DNA of 64,000 bases from Alteromonadaceae bacterium (GCA_002746115.1 NVXL01000007.1:1-64000); one strand, 5' to 3'. Positions 34,112-43,545 are shown, counted from the stretch's first letter. A program made the numbers and translations. Notes: generated by a model not told the origin, from the sequence alone.

Positions 34112-34852
34112 ATGATAGTTATACCAGCAATAGATTTAAAAGACGGCGCATGTGTACGCCTGCGTCAGGGTGTTATGGATGATTCTACCGTATTTTCTGA
34201 TGATCCTATTGGTGTAGCAAAACGCTGGGTTGAGCAGGGCGCGCGGCGTTTGCATCTAGTGGACTTGAATGGCGCATTTGCTGGTGAGCCGGTTAATGGC
34301 GAGGTGGTAACGGCAATTGCTAAGGCTTACCCTGAGCTGCCAATTCAAATTGGTGGCGGAATTCGTAGCTTAGAGACGATTGAGTATTACCTTAATGCGG
34401 GCGTTAACTACGTCATTATCGGCACAAAAGCGGTGAAAGAGCCCGAATTCGTGAGTGAGGCCTGCAAGGCATTTCCTGACACCGTTATTGTTGGCTTGGA
34501 CGCAAAAGACGGTTTTGTTGCAACAGACGGTTGGGCTGAAGTGTCGGAAGTTAAGGCGACTGACCTTGCTAAGCGCTTTGCTGATGACGGCGTTTCTGCC
34601 ATTGTTTACACGGATATTGCTCGTGACGGCATGATGCAGGGTGTTAATGTCGAGGCTACACGAGAAATGGCGGATGCTTCGGTAATTCCCGTGATTGCTT
34701 CTGGTGGCATTACCAATATGGATGATATTCGTGGCTTGCTTGATACAGGGCATGCAGGAATTACAGGCGCAATTACAGGCCGCGCTATTTATGAAGGCAC
34801 CTTGGATTTGCAAGAAGCACAAGCTTTTTGTGATGATCGCCTAAAGGCGTGA
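34112..34852 (+). CDS. hisA: phosphoribosylformimino-5-aminoimidazole carboxamide ribotide isomerase
   Basis: A 246-residue TIM barrel isomerase of histidine biosynthesis (ProFAR to PRFAR). It begins [18 protein letters not shown] with the catalytic Asp, has [16 protein letters not shown] and the second catalytic Asp in [14 protein letters not shown], and the phosphate-binding IASGGITN. Length is typical. It stands 15 bases after hisH and 10 bases before hisF. Confidence 0.97.
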   Translation: MIVIPAIDLKDGACVRLRQGVMDDSTVFSDDPIGVAKRWVEQGARRLHLVDLNGAFAGEPVNGEVVTAIAKAYPELPIQIGGGIRSLETIEYYLNAGVNYVIIGTKAVKEPEFVSEACKAFPDTVIVGLDAKDGFVATDGWAEVSEVKATDLAKRFADDGVSAIVYTDIARDGMMQGVNVEATREMADASVIPVIASGGITNMDDIRGLLDTGHAGITGAITGRAIYEGTLDLQEAQAFCDDRLKA

Positions 34853-34862
34853 GGAAATTAAC

Positions 34863-35636
34863 ATGGGGTTAGCAAAACGTATTATTCCTTGTCTTGATGT
34901 CGACAAGGGACGAGTTGTAAAAGGTGTGCAGTTTGTTGATATTCGCGATGCTGGTGATCCGGTTGAAATTGCGAAGAAGTACAACGAACAAGGCGCGGAT
35001 GAAATTACTTTTCTGGATATTACGGCCAGTCATGAAGATCGTGACACGACGGTACATACCGTGGAAAAAATCGCTTCTGAAGTGTTTATCCCGTTAACGG
35101 TCGGCGGTGGTATCCGGGAGTTGGCTGATATACGTAAAATGCTCAATGCCGGTGCTGATAAAGTATCGATCAATTCGGCAGCTGTTCATAACCCTGCGTT
35201 CGTGGGTGAAGCAGCGGAAAAATTTGGATCGCAATGTATTGTGGTCGCGATCGATGCCAAGCGCGTAAGCGCGCCCGGAGAGACGGCCCGCTGGGAGATC
35301 TTCACTCATGATGGTCGTAAACCGACAGGTATTGATGCCGTGGAGTGGGCTGTGTTGATGACTAACTACGGGGCGGGTGAAATTCTGCTGACTAGTATGG
35401 ATCGCGACGGCACAAAAGATGGCTTTGATTTGGGCGTGACTCGTGCGATCAGTGATGCGGTGCAGGTGCCGGTAATTGCCTCGGGTGGCGTAGGGTGTTT
35501 GCAGCATCTAGTGGATGGTGTGAAGCAGGGCGGCGCTGACGCAGTGTTAGCGGCGAGTATTTTTCACTTCGGGCAATATAGTATCGAAGAGGCAAAGTTG
35601 CACATGCGGCGTGAGGGACTTGAGGTTAGGCTTTAG
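34863..35636 (+). CDS. hisF: imidazole glycerol phosphate synthase, cyclase subunit
   Basis: A 257-residue TIM barrel that joins ammonia from HisH to PRFAR, giving IGP and AICAR. Family segments: [19 protein letters not shown] (catalytic Asp11), [15 protein letters not shown], and [14 protein letters not shown] with catalytic Asp. Length is typical. A clear ribosome site (GAGG) precedes the ATG. hisF ends the hisBHAF run and is followed by a terminator; hisI and hisE are not here. Confidence 0.97.
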   Translation: MGLAKRIIPCLDVDKGRVVKGVQFVDIRDAGDPVEIAKKYNEQGADEITFLDITASHEDRDTTVHTVEKIASEVFIPLTVGGGIRELADIRKMLNAGADKVSINSAAVHNPAFVGEAAEKFGSQCIVVAIDAKRVSAPGETARWEIFTHDGRKPTGIDAVEWAVLMTNYGAGEILLTSMDRDGTKDGFDLGVTRAISDAVQVPVIASGGVGCLQHLVDGVKQGGADAVLAASIFHFGQYSIEEAKLHMRREGLEVRL

Positions 35637-35657
35637 CCGTGGCTGAGAATGTGAACT

Positions 35658-35694
35658 AAAAACCCCCAGTAGGCGTACCTAATTGGAGGTTTTT
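35658..35694 (+). terminator. intrinsic terminator after hisF (bidirectional shape)
   Basis: AAAAACCCCC (35658-35667) pairs with GGAGGTTTTT (35685-35694) with one mismatch, and the right arm itself is the T-run. It lies 21 bases after the hisF stop. The A-run on the left makes it work in either direction, so it may also end the DUF6316 transcript. Confidence 0.75.
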
Positions 35695-35794
35695 AGTAGG
35701 CCAAATACGCTTACAAGCTTAGATTTCTAGAGCCCGTAGTATTAGACGGATATAGTATTAGTACGCAGATTTCGGGCTTAGGCGTCGAGGGCTT

Positions 35795-36022
35795 TTAGGC
35801 AGCAGCGCTATCACCATAACGTTGAAGTGTCTGGAGTGTGTCGTTATCTGCGTGCATAACGAAGTCTATAAATTCGCTGGCGCCACTCTCTGCTTTACTG
35901 TGTGAGTCAAATGGGCCGATATTGAACCCTTCGCGAGTGCTGTAATACCAGTAGTCCGCTTTTTTGAAGAATCGATTATTTCTTAGGTGGCCGTTGTTGG
36001 CTTCATCATTTGTTCTGATCAT
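35795..36022 (-). CDS. DUF6316-type small protein
   Basis: A 75-residue soluble protein: NNRFFKKADYWYYSTREG followed by FNIGPFDSHSKAESGASEFIDFV. I recognise it as the small DUF6316 type found in marine gammaproteobacteria; the aromatic, 'GPF' region resembles a GYF-like reader fold, which is only a resemblance. Its ribosome site is excellent (GGAGG, 7 bases before the ATG at 36022). No function is known. It stands alone between terminators of the his operon and of the deacetylase operon. Confidence 0.7.
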   Translation of the reverse strand: MIRTNDEANNGHLRNNRFFKKADYWYYSTREGFNIGPFDSHSKAESGASEFIDFVMHADNDTLQTLQRYGDSAAA

Positions 36023-36377
36023 ATGTTTACCTCCACATCTCCATTGTTCCCTCTGCTACTACGCTGCCCCCCGGGTGGTATTCGTACGTGGGTTTATCGC
36101 TCAGCGTGTGTCGATCAGCAGATCTCATGGAAGATTGGTATAAAGGGCATTGCCGTCATTACTGGCAACCGTTTAACTTCGCGAGGTGTCTAAAGCGCGA
36201 AGAGACGGCCGAAGTATAGTCGTAAATATCGTTTCTGTATTGATATATTTTTTGTATGCACGAAAAAACCACTAAGGTGATTTTTTAAAATCTTTATGAT
36301 ATATAAGGTGTTGTTTTTAATCGCTTTTTGGCCTAACCGTGGGTGGTTTATTGTTTTGCGCTTTGATCAGTGACAGC
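36023..36377. other. intergenic region between DUF6316 and the deacetylase gene
   Basis: About 355 bases. It holds the DUF6316 ribosome site at its left edge, presumably that gene's promoter, and a terminator at 36263-36286. A 56-codon plus-strand frame from 36024 has no ribosome site and no recognisable pattern. I see nothing else. Confidence 0.5.
36263..36286 (-). terminator. intrinsic terminator of the envC-ctpA-deacetylase genes
   Basis: AAAAAACCAC-TAAG-GTGATTTTTT forms a short stem with one mismatch and A/T runs on both sides. On the minus strand the 3' arm ends in GTGGTTTTTT, about 90 bases after the deacetylase stop codon. Confidence 0.65.
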
Positions 36378-37259
36378 CTAATTTCCGTATGTTTTTTGGT
36401 CGTTTTGTATGTTTTTCCGCTGTGATTCTGATAGCTCCACACGGTCTAAAATACGGTGTTTAGGTGTGGCTCGTAAGGCTGAAACCTTAACAATCTCGAC
36501 TTGTTTTTGGCGGAATTCGGGGAGTTTTTGGGTAAGTGCTTGGATAGTTTCAGGGTAAGGGTGGCCGATGCCAATTGCTTGCCCTTCGCGTAGCGCAAGT
36601 GCAAGTAGCTTGTCTAGCTGTTTTATTATGGCGGTAGTGTCTCGATTATTATCGAGGAAAATATCACGATCGTGATGAGGTATTGCTGCTTGAGCGGCAG
36701 CGGTGCTTGCTTGAGTTTCTGCGGTAGTGCGGCTATCGACGAAGTACAGTTGATGTCTTGCGAGTGAAAGCATAAGCCAGTTCATGCGCTGGCGGTCTTG
36801 AGTGAGCTTACTGCCACCGTGGTTGTTGAGGCCGCTGACGTAAGGGATGTCCAATAACATTTGCTGTAGTAGGGTCGTAAATTCATCTTTGCCCATAAGG
36901 GTGTTTAGGCTTTGTTCCCATTTGTCGGTGCTTAGTGTTTCCATAGGGGCGTGTAGCATTATTTCGCGCTGAGATTGGTGAGCGATAGTTGCGAGTTGTT
37001 TGCCATAGGGGGTAAACGGGATAATGGCTAGAGTCAGGTTGTGCGGGATATCAATAACGGATTGGCCGCTGTGGAGCGAGTAGCCGATATCATCAATGAT
37101 GATGGAGACGATTGCGCGTTTAGGCTTTATCTCTTCGGCAATGCTGTACACAGCACTTACTAATAATGTAAGTGCGGTGACAATTGCGGCTAAAAGCTTT
37201 AGGGCGCTTGCTGATAATTGGCGCCTGTTTGAGGTGGGGGCTTTTTTAACTGTCGTCAC
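36378..37259 (-). CDS. divergent polysaccharide deacetylase family protein (YibQ-like)
   Basis: A 293-residue exported protein: N-terminal signal/TM segment (LLAAIVTALTLLVSAVYS), then a divergent polysaccharide deacetylase domain: VSIIIDDIGYSLHSG (metal Asp pair), IMLHAPMETL, GLNNHGGSKLTQD and GIGHPYPETIQAL. YibQ homologues are periplasmic and probably trim peptidoglycan or other glycans. The order envC, ctpA (S41), yibQ-like downstream of gpmI is the conserved 'cell-envelope' arrangement. It lies 14 bases after ctpA, so it is in the same operon. Confidence 0.9.
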   Translation of the reverse strand: MTTVKKAPTSNRRQLSASALKLLAAIVTALTLLVSAVYSIAEEIKPKRAIVSIIIDDIGYSLHSGQSVIDIPHNLTLAIIPFTPYGKQLATIAHQSQREIMLHAPMETLSTDKWEQSLNTLMGKDEFTTLLQQMLLDIPYVSGLNNHGGSKLTQDRQRMNWLMLSLARHQLYFVDSRTTAETQASTAAAQAAIPHHDRDIFLDNNRDTTAIIKQLDKLLALALREGQAIGIGHPYPETIQALTQKLPEFRQKQVEIVKVSALRATPKHRILDRVELSESQRKNIQNDQKTYGN

Positions 37260-37273
37260 TTGTGCTGTGATGT

Positions 37274-38758
37274 TTACGGGCTTTTCTTGGTTTCGCTAGG
37301 GCTATCGTCTTGTTCTGCTTCTTGTTCTTGCGCGGCCTCTAAAGCTGCTTGCTTAAGGGCTGCTTCTTTAGCCGCTTTAGCGTCTAGACGCTTTTTCTCT
37401 TGTCGGATAAACAGATCAAGCCCCTTAAGTAAGGTGATAGCTTCGTATAGCTGGCTATCGGTATCCGCAATAGATGCTGTTTTTTTATCGTCATTGGTGC
37501 TAGAGCTGTTTTTATTGTTTGATTTGGACTTGGATTTCTTTTTCTTCTTCTTCTTTTTCTTTTTCGTGTTGTTCCCGTTCGCAAGGTGGCCGCTGAGGTT
37601 GGATTCCTTGATTCGACTGTGTTGCTCTATTGGCGAAACTTTGAATGGCTCAACTTCGATATCAGGGGTAATGCCTTCGGCTTGAATTGATCGCCCTTGA
37701 GGCGTGTAATACAAGGCCGTAGTGATTTTAATGGCTCGGTCGTTAGTGATGGGGATAACAGATTGCACCGAGCCTTTACCAAAGCTGCGAGTGCCGATAA
37801 TAATGGCTCGACCTTGATCTTGAAGTGCTCCCGCGACAATTTCTGAGGCTGAGGCTGAGCCTCCGTTAATCAATACAACTATGGGTAAGCCGTCGGTGAT
37901 ATCACCGGGGTTGGCTTCGTATTGGACGTTAGAGTCTTTGAGCCGCCCCTCGGTGTAAACAATTAGGCCATCTTCAATGAATTGATCTGCTACCTCGACT
38001 GAGGCTTGCAGGACGCCGCCGGGGTTGTTGCGCAGATCCAATACTAAGCCTTTAATTTCTGCTGATTCGCTCTTCAACTTCTCAAAGGCTTTGGCAACAT
38101 CTTGGCCTGTATGCACTTGGAATTGGGCAATGCGAATGTAGGCAAAATGGCCTTCTTTCATGCTGGCTTTAACGCTGCGGACTTTGACGGTATCGCGCAC
38201 TAATGTTAAGTCAAAAGGTTGAGTAAGCCCCTTTCTTAATAGGGTAATCGTAATTTCGCTGCCTTTGGGGCCGCGCATTTTCTCAACGGCGTCTTTAAGG
38301 GATAAGCCTTTCACTGTGACATCGTTAATTTTGATAATGAGGTCGCCAGCTTGAACGCCAGCAGCGGCAGCCGGAGTATCGTCAATTGGGGAGATGACTT
38401 TAACGTAACCATCTTCAATACCGACTTCAATGCCTAGCCCACCGAATTCGCCGGTGGTGTGTACTTGCAGCTCGTCGAACGAGCTAGCGTCAAGATAGGT
38501 TGAGTGTGGGTCTAGCTCGTTGAGCATGCCGCGAATGGCGTATTCAAGCAGTGTTCTATCGTCTATTTCTCGGACGTAGGCGTTACGAATATGGTCGTAA
38601 GCTTTGGTGAAAACACGTAAATCTTCGAGTGGAAGCACGCTAATCTTGGTGTGAACGTCACTATCGTTGTCTTGTGAGTCTTGTCCATGACTGACGGCGC
38701 TAAGTAGTGTGCTTAGCGTTGTGATGATCAATAATCCGAGTTTAAGTGGCGATTTCAT
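37274..38758 (-). CDS. ctpA: C-terminal processing peptidase, S41 family
   Basis: A 494-residue periplasmic S41 protease: signal peptide (LGLLIITTLSTLLSAVSHG), PDZ domain (about 80-165, with GLGIEVGIEDGYVKVISPID), and the catalytic core with Ser in GGSASASEIVAGAL and Lys in RSFGKGSVQ. It degrades or matures envelope proteins, probably peptidoglycan hydrolases. The ATG at 38758 is chosen because AAGGTG lies 8 bases upstream and it gives a normal signal peptide; the frame opens at 38806. Near the C-terminus a run of ten Lys followed by Ser/Lys/Asn replaces an ordinary linker. It sits between envC and the deacetylase gene. Confidence 0.94.
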   Translation of the reverse strand: MKSPLKLGLLIITTLSTLLSAVSHGQDSQDNDSDVHTKISVLPLEDLRVFTKAYDHIRNAYVREIDDRTLLEYAIRGMLNELDPHSTYLDASSFDELQVHTTGEFGGLGIEVGIEDGYVKVISPIDDTPAAAAGVQAGDLIIKINDVTVKGLSLKDAVEKMRGPKGSEITITLLRKGLTQPFDLTLVRDTVKVRSVKASMKEGHFAYIRIAQFQVHTGQDVAKAFEKLKSESAEIKGLVLDLRNNPGGVLQASVEVADQFIEDGLIVYTEGRLKDSNVQYEANPGDITDGLPIVVLINGGSASASEIVAGALQDQGRAIIIGTRSFGKGSVQSVIPITNDRAIKITTALYYTPQGRSIQAEGITPDIEVEPFKVSPIEQHSRIKESNLSGHLANGNNTKKKKKKKKKKSKSKSNNKNSSSTNDDKKTASIADTDSQLYEAITLLKGLDLFIRQEKKRLDAKAAKEAALKQAALEAAQEQEAEQDDSPSETKKSP

Positions 38759-38798
38759 CGCTGCGGTCACCTTGATACCTCTCCCTGTGCAGGGGTAG

Positions 38799-38830
38799 TT
38801 ATACATCTATTGTGTTATACATTTATGTGG
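38799..38830. repeat. 16-bp imperfect tandem duplication upstream of ctpA
   Basis: TTATACATCTATTGTG (38799-38814) is followed by TTATACATTTATGTGG (38815-38830), with about three differences. It lies 41 bases upstream of the ctpA ATG, in the 289-base spacer to envC. No other structure stands out in that spacer. Confidence 0.6.
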
Positions 38831-39047
38831 TAAATCGTAGTATGCAGCTTATTTGTTTAATAGACTATTTATGTTTTGCTGTTAGCCCTTGTACTTATCA
38901 TATTGTACTTAGCTTGTTGCTATTGAGGTTAACCCACTAATGTATGGTAGAAGAAAGCTGTCACTATTGCAGTCAAAACCATGCATATTAGCAAGGGTTT
39001 GCCATCATCACAGCTTGAGCGGAGGTGTTTTGCTTGAAAATTTGGCG

Positions 39048-40190
39048 TTAAACGCGACTGAACCAGGTTTGGGGGTTGGTGGGCTTGCCCTTGTGACGCA
39101 GCTCAAAATACAGTGCGCTCTGCTTCTGGCCGCCACTACTGCCTACGGTGGCGATTTGCTCGCCCGTATCGACCCATTCGCCTAAGGTCTTAAATAAGCT
39201 TTGGTTGTGGGCGTAGAGCGACATAAATTCGCTGCCGTGGTCGACAATAATTAGCAAGCCGTGTCCTCGTAAATAATCTGAAAAAACCACACGTCCGTGA
39301 TGTACTGCCTTGACTGGGTTGCCGGGCTTAGATGCAATCAGGAGGCCGTCCCATTTCATGCGGTTGGCTACTCGCGTGCTACCAAAGCGTTGTAAAACCT
39401 TTCCCTTTGCCGGCCAAGGGAGTTTGCCTTTGAGCTTGCTGAAGTTCCTCTCATGGAAGGGCAGCTTTATATCGTTGACGCTTTGGCTGATTTGAGCAAA
39501 CAGTTTTTGTAGGCGTTGATGGTTCTCAAGCAAAGTCTTCAGGCGTTGATCTTTATTGGCGATGCGGGTGTTGAGCGTTGCTAACAGTTGTTGTCGTTGT
39601 TGCTGATTTTGCTGTAATTTTGTTTGCTGTTTTTTTAACGTTTTATGCTGTTCTTCAATTTGGGTCGCACGTTGAGTGATTTTTGGTGTGATAGCGTTGA
39701 TTTGCGCGAGTGTGGCTCGGTACTCGACGATTTTTTCGGCACGAGCTTCAATGAAATAACGGAAGTATTCGCTATTGCGGGAGACTTCAGTCGGGTCTTG
39801 CTGATCGAGAATGAGGCGGATTTTACTGAGCTGTCCAAGCCGGTAAGCGGCGTTTATGTGCTCGCCAATGATGTGCTGTTGTGATGTTTTCTTTTCGTTA
39901 AGCTGTATTCTTTCTTGCTTTAATCCGTCCAGTTTTTTTTTGTTAGCTTTGAGCTCATTCTTTAAGCGCTTAGCCTTTTTGCTGAGTTCGCCAATGTTCT
40001 TTTCGGTACTTTCTAAGATTTTTTGGGTTTTGTCTCGGCTTTTTTGTGCGTTTTTTAGTTCTTGTTTGAGTGCGTCAATCGTCTCTCTTAGCTCTTTAAG
40101 TTGTTTTGCGCTAATTGGCTCTTGGCTCCAGCAAGCTGCGCTGAGCGATAACGACAAAACAAAAATAATGAGTTTAAGGGGCGATATCAT
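39048..40190 (-). CDS. envC: EnvC, activator of cell-division amidases
   Basis: A 380-residue periplasmic protein: signal peptide (IFVLSLSLSAACWS), long coiled coil (about 25-245), and a C-terminal LytM/M23 domain (about 275-380). The LytM zinc ligands are degenerate (RMKWDGLLIA and SALYFELRHKG instead of HxxxD and HxH), as in true EnvC, which does not cut peptidoglycan but activates AmiA/AmiB at the septum. GSSGGQKQSALYFELR is the family signature. It is upstream of ctpA on the same strand and downstream of gpmI. Confidence 0.92.
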   Translation of the reverse strand: MISPLKLIIFVLSLSLSAACWSQEPISAKQLKELRETIDALKQELKNAQKSRDKTQKILESTEKNIGELSKKAKRLKNELKANKKKLDGLKQERIQLNEKKTSQQHIIGEHINAAYRLGQLSKIRLILDQQDPTEVSRNSEYFRYFIEARAEKIVEYRATLAQINAITPKITQRATQIEEQHKTLKKQQTKLQQNQQQRQQLLATLNTRIANKDQRLKTLLENHQRLQKLFAQISQSVNDIKLPFHERNFSKLKGKLPWPAKGKVLQRFGSTRVANRMKWDGLLIASKPGNPVKAVHHGRVVFSDYLRGHGLLIIVDHGSEFMSLYAHNQSLFKTLGEWVDTGEQIATVGSSGGQKQSALYFELRHKGKPTNPQTWFSRV

Positions 40191-40215
40191 GAGTGGGCTG
40201 CTTACTCTATTGTTT

Positions 40216-40249
40216 GCCTATGATGCACCATTTACGGTGCATCATAGGC
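40216..40249. other. 14-bp perfect inverted repeat between gpmI and envC
   Basis: GCCTATGATGCACC (40216-40229) and GGTGCATCATAGGC (40236-40249) are perfect complements around ATTTAC. The structure ends 25 bases upstream of the envC ATG and 39 bases after the gpmI stop (both genes on the minus strand). No T-run follows, so it is not an ordinary terminator. Confidence 0.75.
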
Positions 40250-40288
40250 TGGGGGCCTAGCTGTATTTGAGATTAGCGGTGCTTAATA

Positions 40289-41836
40289 TTAGTTACGCTC
40301 GATAAGCGACGGTTCGTCCATTTCTGCAGGTTGCTCAAGCCCTAAAAGGTCTAATAACGAGGGTGCAATATTGGCTAGGCTACCGGCGTCACGTAGCTTA
40401 ATGTCTCTGTTGCCAACATAGACTAGTGGTACAGGGAAGGTGGTGTGTTGTGTGTGAGGTTGGCCGTTGGCTTCGTCATACATCACTTCCACGTTACCGT
40501 GATCCGCAGTAATTAACGCTTCACCACCGACTTTCTCAAGCGCGGCTAGCACTTTACTTAGGCATTCATCAACAACTTCGACGGCTTTTATGGCAGCGTC
40601 ATAGTTGCCTGTGTGACCTACTTGGTCGCAGTTTGCATAGTTACAGATGATGGCGTCAAACTTGCCGGACTCAATGGATTCAATGAGTTTATCTGTGACT
40701 TCGTGTGCGCTCATTTCAGGTACTTCGTCGTAGGTTTCAACCTGCGGAGATGGCACTAAGATGCGCTCTTCACCTTCGTATAGATCTTCTTGTCCACCAC
40801 TAAAAAAGAAAGTCACATGCGCGTATTTTTCAGTTTCGGCGATACGTAGTTGGCGCTTGTTAGCTTTGGCCATGACTTCACCAAACGAGTTCACCAAATT
40901 CTGTGGTGGGAATGCACAGCTAGCAGGAATACTGCTGGCGTATTCTGTAGTCATCACAAAATCGCAAAGCTTGGGGCGTTGTTCGCGAGTAAATCCATCG
41001 AAGTTGTCATCAACAAAAGCGTTGGTGATTTGTCGTGCACGGTCAGGACGGAAGTTCATGAACAATACGGCGTCGCCGTCTTCCATGGAAACTTTTTGAT
41101 TGTCACTATCGAGAATTGCAGTGGCTTTGACGAATTCGTCGTTTTCGTCGCGCTCATAAGCTGTAGATAGAGCTTCTGCAGCACTTGTGGCGGTATAGTC
41201 GGATTTGCCTGCGGTAAGCAGATCATAAGCGGATTGAACGCGTGACCAGCGCTGGTCGCGATCAAGCGCAAAGAATCGGCCGCAAACACTGGCGATTCGG
41301 CCTTTACCGAGCTCAGAAAACTTCTTTTCAGTTCTTAATAGTGAAGGCTCAGCGCTGCGAGGAGGGCAGTCGCGACCGTCAAGAAAAGCGTGTAGGTAGA
41401 TTTTTTCAGCACCGCGGTTGGCGGCCATTTCCATCATGGCAAAAATGTGTTTTTCGTGGCTGTGAACGCCACCGGCAGAAAGTAGGCCGAGTATATGCAC
41501 GGCCTTGCCTTTACTTACGGCGCTATCGATAGCTTTGCAGTAAACCTCGTTTTTGAAAAAGTCGCCGTCTTTAATGGATTTATTAATACGGGTAAAATTC
41601 TGGTATACAACACGGCCTGCACCGAGGGTCATATGGCCGACTTCAGAGTTGCCCATCTGGCCATCTGGTAGTCCGACATCGGCGCCTGAGGTACCAATAG
41701 TGGTTTTGGGTGCTTCTGCCCAAAGCTTTTGCCAGGTAGGTGCATTGGCGTTGTTGATGGCGTTGTATTTGTCGGTCTCACTGTATCCAAATCCGTCGAG
41801 AATGATAAGGACAACTGGGGTATTGATGTTACTCAT
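40289..41836 (-). CDS. gpmI: 2,3-bisphosphoglycerate-independent phosphoglycerate mutase
   Basis: A 515-residue Mn-dependent glycolytic/gluconeogenic mutase (3-PG and 2-PG). Metal and catalytic segments: [32 protein letters not shown] (phospho-Ser), [36 protein letters not shown] and [11 protein letters not shown]. Length is normal (about 510-515). It is divergent from yibN, the usual neighbour in gammaproteobacteria. Confidence 0.97.
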   Translation of the reverse strand: MSNINTPVVLIILDGFGYSETDKYNAINNANAPTWQKLWAEAPKTTIGTSGADVGLPDGQMGNSEVGHMTLGAGRVVYQNFTRINKSIKDGDFFKNEVYCKAIDSAVSKGKAVHILGLLSAGGVHSHEKHIFAMMEMAANRGAEKIYLHAFLDGRDCPPRSAEPSLLRTEKKFSELGKGRIASVCGRFFALDRDQRWSRVQSAYDLLTAGKSDYTATSAAEALSTAYERDENDEFVKATAILDSDNQKVSMEDGDAVLFMNFRPDRARQITNAFVDDNFDGFTREQRPKLCDFVMTTEYASSIPASCAFPPQNLVNSFGEVMAKANKRQLRIAETEKYAHVTFFFSGGQEDLYEGEERILVPSPQVETYDEVPEMSAHEVTDKLIESIESGKFDAIICNYANCDQVGHTGNYDAAIKAVEVVDECLSKVLAALEKVGGEALITADHGNVEVMYDEANGQPHTQHTTFPVPLVYVGNRDIKLRDAGSLANIAPSLLDLLGLEQPAEMDEPSLIERN

Positions 41837-42011
41837 GCTTGAATTCCAGATTAAATAAATAGGGCAATCGGGCGTAAAGGGGGCATTTTAAAGGTATTGT
41901 AACGCCATCAGCAACTTTACTGTTGCTTTGAGTATGGTACATCAGGAGCATCACCTCGCGTGTTGGTGTATACTCCGCCACAATTTGTCAGGTATTTTTT
42001 GGGGTGTTTGT

Positions 42012-42425
42012 GTGAATTGGTTAGTTTTTGTTTCAGAGCAATGGCTGTTGGTGAGCTTGTTGGCAGTTTTGGTGTCTGCATTGATTTTTGTCGAGAGTCG
42101 AAAAGGTGGAACGTCTTTGTCTTTGCATGAGGTGACTCGCATGTTGAACGCTGATGAAGCAATACTGCTTGATGTCCGTGAAGCTAAGGAGTTTAAAGCA
42201 GGGCATATTACGGGTGCGGTTAATATCCCCCATCTTAAATTGGCTAGCCGTGCAGAAGAGCTTGAAAAGCATAAAAGCAAAACCATCATTGTGGTGGATA
42301 AGGCGGGGCAGCATGGCGGCGCAAGCGGTAAGTTACTAAAAGACCTTGGCTACACAGTAAATCGTATGCAGGGTGGTATGGCTGAATGGCAGGGGCAAAA
42401 CTTGCCGGTAATAAAGGGTAACTAA
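42012..42425 (+). CDS. yibN: rhodanese-like membrane protein YibN
   Basis: A 137-residue protein with one N-terminal transmembrane helix (WLLVSLLAVLVSALIFVES) and a rhodanese domain (LLDVREAKEFKAGHITGAVNIP, GMAEWQGQNLP). The active-site loop reads VVDKAGQHGGASG and has no Cys, so it cannot be a sulfurtransferase. I choose GTG 42012 because GGGGTG lies 5 bases upstream and the result aligns with E. coli YibN; the frame is open to 41928. Its stop overlaps the grxC ATG (TAATG). Confidence 0.88.
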   Translation: MNWLVFVSEQWLLVSLLAVLVSALIFVESRKGGTSLSLHEVTRMLNADEAILLDVREAKEFKAGHITGAVNIPHLKLASRAEELEKHKSKTIIVVDKAGQHGGASGKLLKDLGYTVNRMQGGMAEWQGQNLPVIKGN

Positions 42426-42691
42426 TGGCGAAGGTAGAAATTTATACAACGCGATTTTGTCCGTATTGTGTCCGTGCTAAATCGCTTTTAGATTCTAAAT
42501 GTGTGGATTACAAAGAGTTTGCAGTGGATGGCGATCCTGCGTTGCGTCAGGAGATGCTAAATAAGAGTGGCCGTCGGACGGTTCCTCAGATTTGGATTGA
42601 AGGCCAGCATATTGGTGGTTGCGATGAGTTAATGGCGCTTGAGTACCGGGGGCGATTGAATTCTATGTTGGTGCTGAGCGAATCAGGCTAG
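42425..42691 (+). CDS. grxC: glutaredoxin 3
   Basis: An 88-residue dithiol glutaredoxin. The active site is TTRFCPYCVRAK (CPYC), with the cis-Pro region RRTVPQIWI and the glutathione-binding GGCDELMAL. It reduces protein and glutathione mixed disulfides in the cytosol. Order yibN-grxC-secB is the conserved gammaproteobacterial one; it overlaps yibN by one base. Confidence 0.96.
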   Translation: MAKVEIYTTRFCPYCVRAKSLLDSKCVDYKEFAVDGDPALRQEMLNKSGRRTVPQIWIEGQHIGGCDELMALEYRGRLNSMLVLSESG

Positions 42692-42849
42692 AGTCGTGTT
42701 GATGTGCTAAATCGCGCTTTTGTTGCTTTTCACTTGCAAAGTGGTTTTAGCACCCCCACATAATAGAGACATTATTTATCAGGTTTATTGTTGCGTTAGC
42801 TTCTTGATTCGTATAAACGATGGGCTAACCTTCATCCATCTAAAAAATT

Positions 42850-42873
42850 ATTTTCACCCCCATTTTCACCCCA
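42850..42873 (+). repeat. 12-bp tandem duplication upstream of secB
   Basis: ATTTTCACCCCC (42850-42861) and ATTTTCACCCCA (42862-42873) are adjacent, one mismatch, 30 bases before the secB ATG. Confidence 0.75.
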
Positions 42874-42903
42874 TAGGTGATTGAGACTATTGAGGAAGTA
42901 GGC

Positions 42904-43410
42904 ATGACTGACGAACAAAAAGAACCAGAAGCTGCAGCGGCTGATGCGGGCGCACAACCACAATTTTCCGTGCAACGTATCTATGTTAAAGACTTGTCGT
43001 TTGAGTCGCCTATGGCTGTGACTGCTCGTCCTCAGGTTCAACCTCAGGTAAGTCAAGATTTAAACACGCAAATATCTAAAGTGACTGAAGACTTATATGA
43101 AGTTGTTTTACAGTTAACTGTCACTGTCAAACTAGAAGATAAGGTCGCATTTTTAACTGAAATTCATCAAGCCGGTCTTTTCCGTGTTTCAGGTTTGGAG
43201 CAAGCGCGTTTGCAGCATATGCTTTCGACTGTTGGCCCAAATATTATCTTCCCGTATGCTCGCGAAGCGATCGATAGTACGGTTGTCCGTGGTGGTTTCC
43301 CTCCATTGATGTTGCCACCGATTAACTTTGATGCGATTTATGCGCAAGCGATGGCTGAAGCTAAGGCACGTGCCGAGGCTGAAGGTGAAGGTGGCGAGAA
43401 GAGCCACTAA
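42904..43410 (+). CDS. secB: protein-export chaperone SecB
   Basis: A 168-residue cytosolic tetrameric chaperone that keeps preproteins unfolded and hands them to SecA. Signature stretches: [43 protein letters not shown] and the C-terminal [17 protein letters not shown]. The ATG at 42904 (MTDEQKEPE) fits homologues and has GAGGAAG-type ribosome sequence upstream. The tail is Glu/Lys rich. Its stop codon lies in the first unit of a 16-bp tandem repeat. Confidence 0.97.
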   Translation: MTDEQKEPEAAAADAGAQPQFSVQRIYVKDLSFESPMAVTARPQVQPQVSQDLNTQISKVTEDLYEVVLQLTVTVKLEDKVAFLTEIHQAGLFRVSGLEQARLQHMLSTVGPNIIFPYAREAIDSTVVRGGFPPLMLPPINFDAIYAQAMAEAKARAEAEGEGGEKSH

Positions 43411-43452
43411 GTTTTAAAGTCACTAGGTTTTAGAGACACTAGGTTTTAAATA
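43405..43452 (+). repeat. three 16-bp tandem repeats starting over the secB stop codon
   Basis: CACTAAGTTTTAAAGT (43405-43420), CACTAGGTTTTAGAGA (43421-43436) and CACTAGGTTTTAAATA (43437-43452). The first unit holds the His-stop (CAC TAA) of secB; units 2 and 3 repeat a stop codon (TAG) at the same place, though in a shifted frame. Confidence 0.85.
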
Positions 43453-43482
43453 ACGCAAGTTCAGCTTGTGTTAAGTCTGACT

Positions 43483-43537
43483 TCTTTATTCTTGATGTTA
43501 AGTGCTGTTGTTTGACACTCCCCGTTAAGAATAAAGA
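43483..43537 (+). promoter_or_regulatory. 11-bp inverted repeat at the ribosome site of the His-rich gene
   Basis: TCTTTATTCTT (43483-43493) and AAGAATAAAGA (43527-43537) are perfect complements separated by 33 bases. The right arm overlaps the start of the ribosome-binding sequence AAAGAGGTGG, which lies just before the ATG at 43546. Pairing would bury part of that site, so the leader may control translation. An additional small hairpin, CAAG-TTCAG-CTTG, lies at 43456-43468. Confidence 0.5.
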
Positions 43538-43545
43538 GGTGGTTT

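Noticed and set aside
34370-34822. 150-codon antisense frame within hisA
   Set aside because: Shadow of a strongly conserved gene, with no domain pattern of its own.
36024-36193. 56-codon plus-strand frame
   Set aside because: No ribosome site, no recognisable pattern, and it starts on the DUF6316 ribosome site of the other strand.
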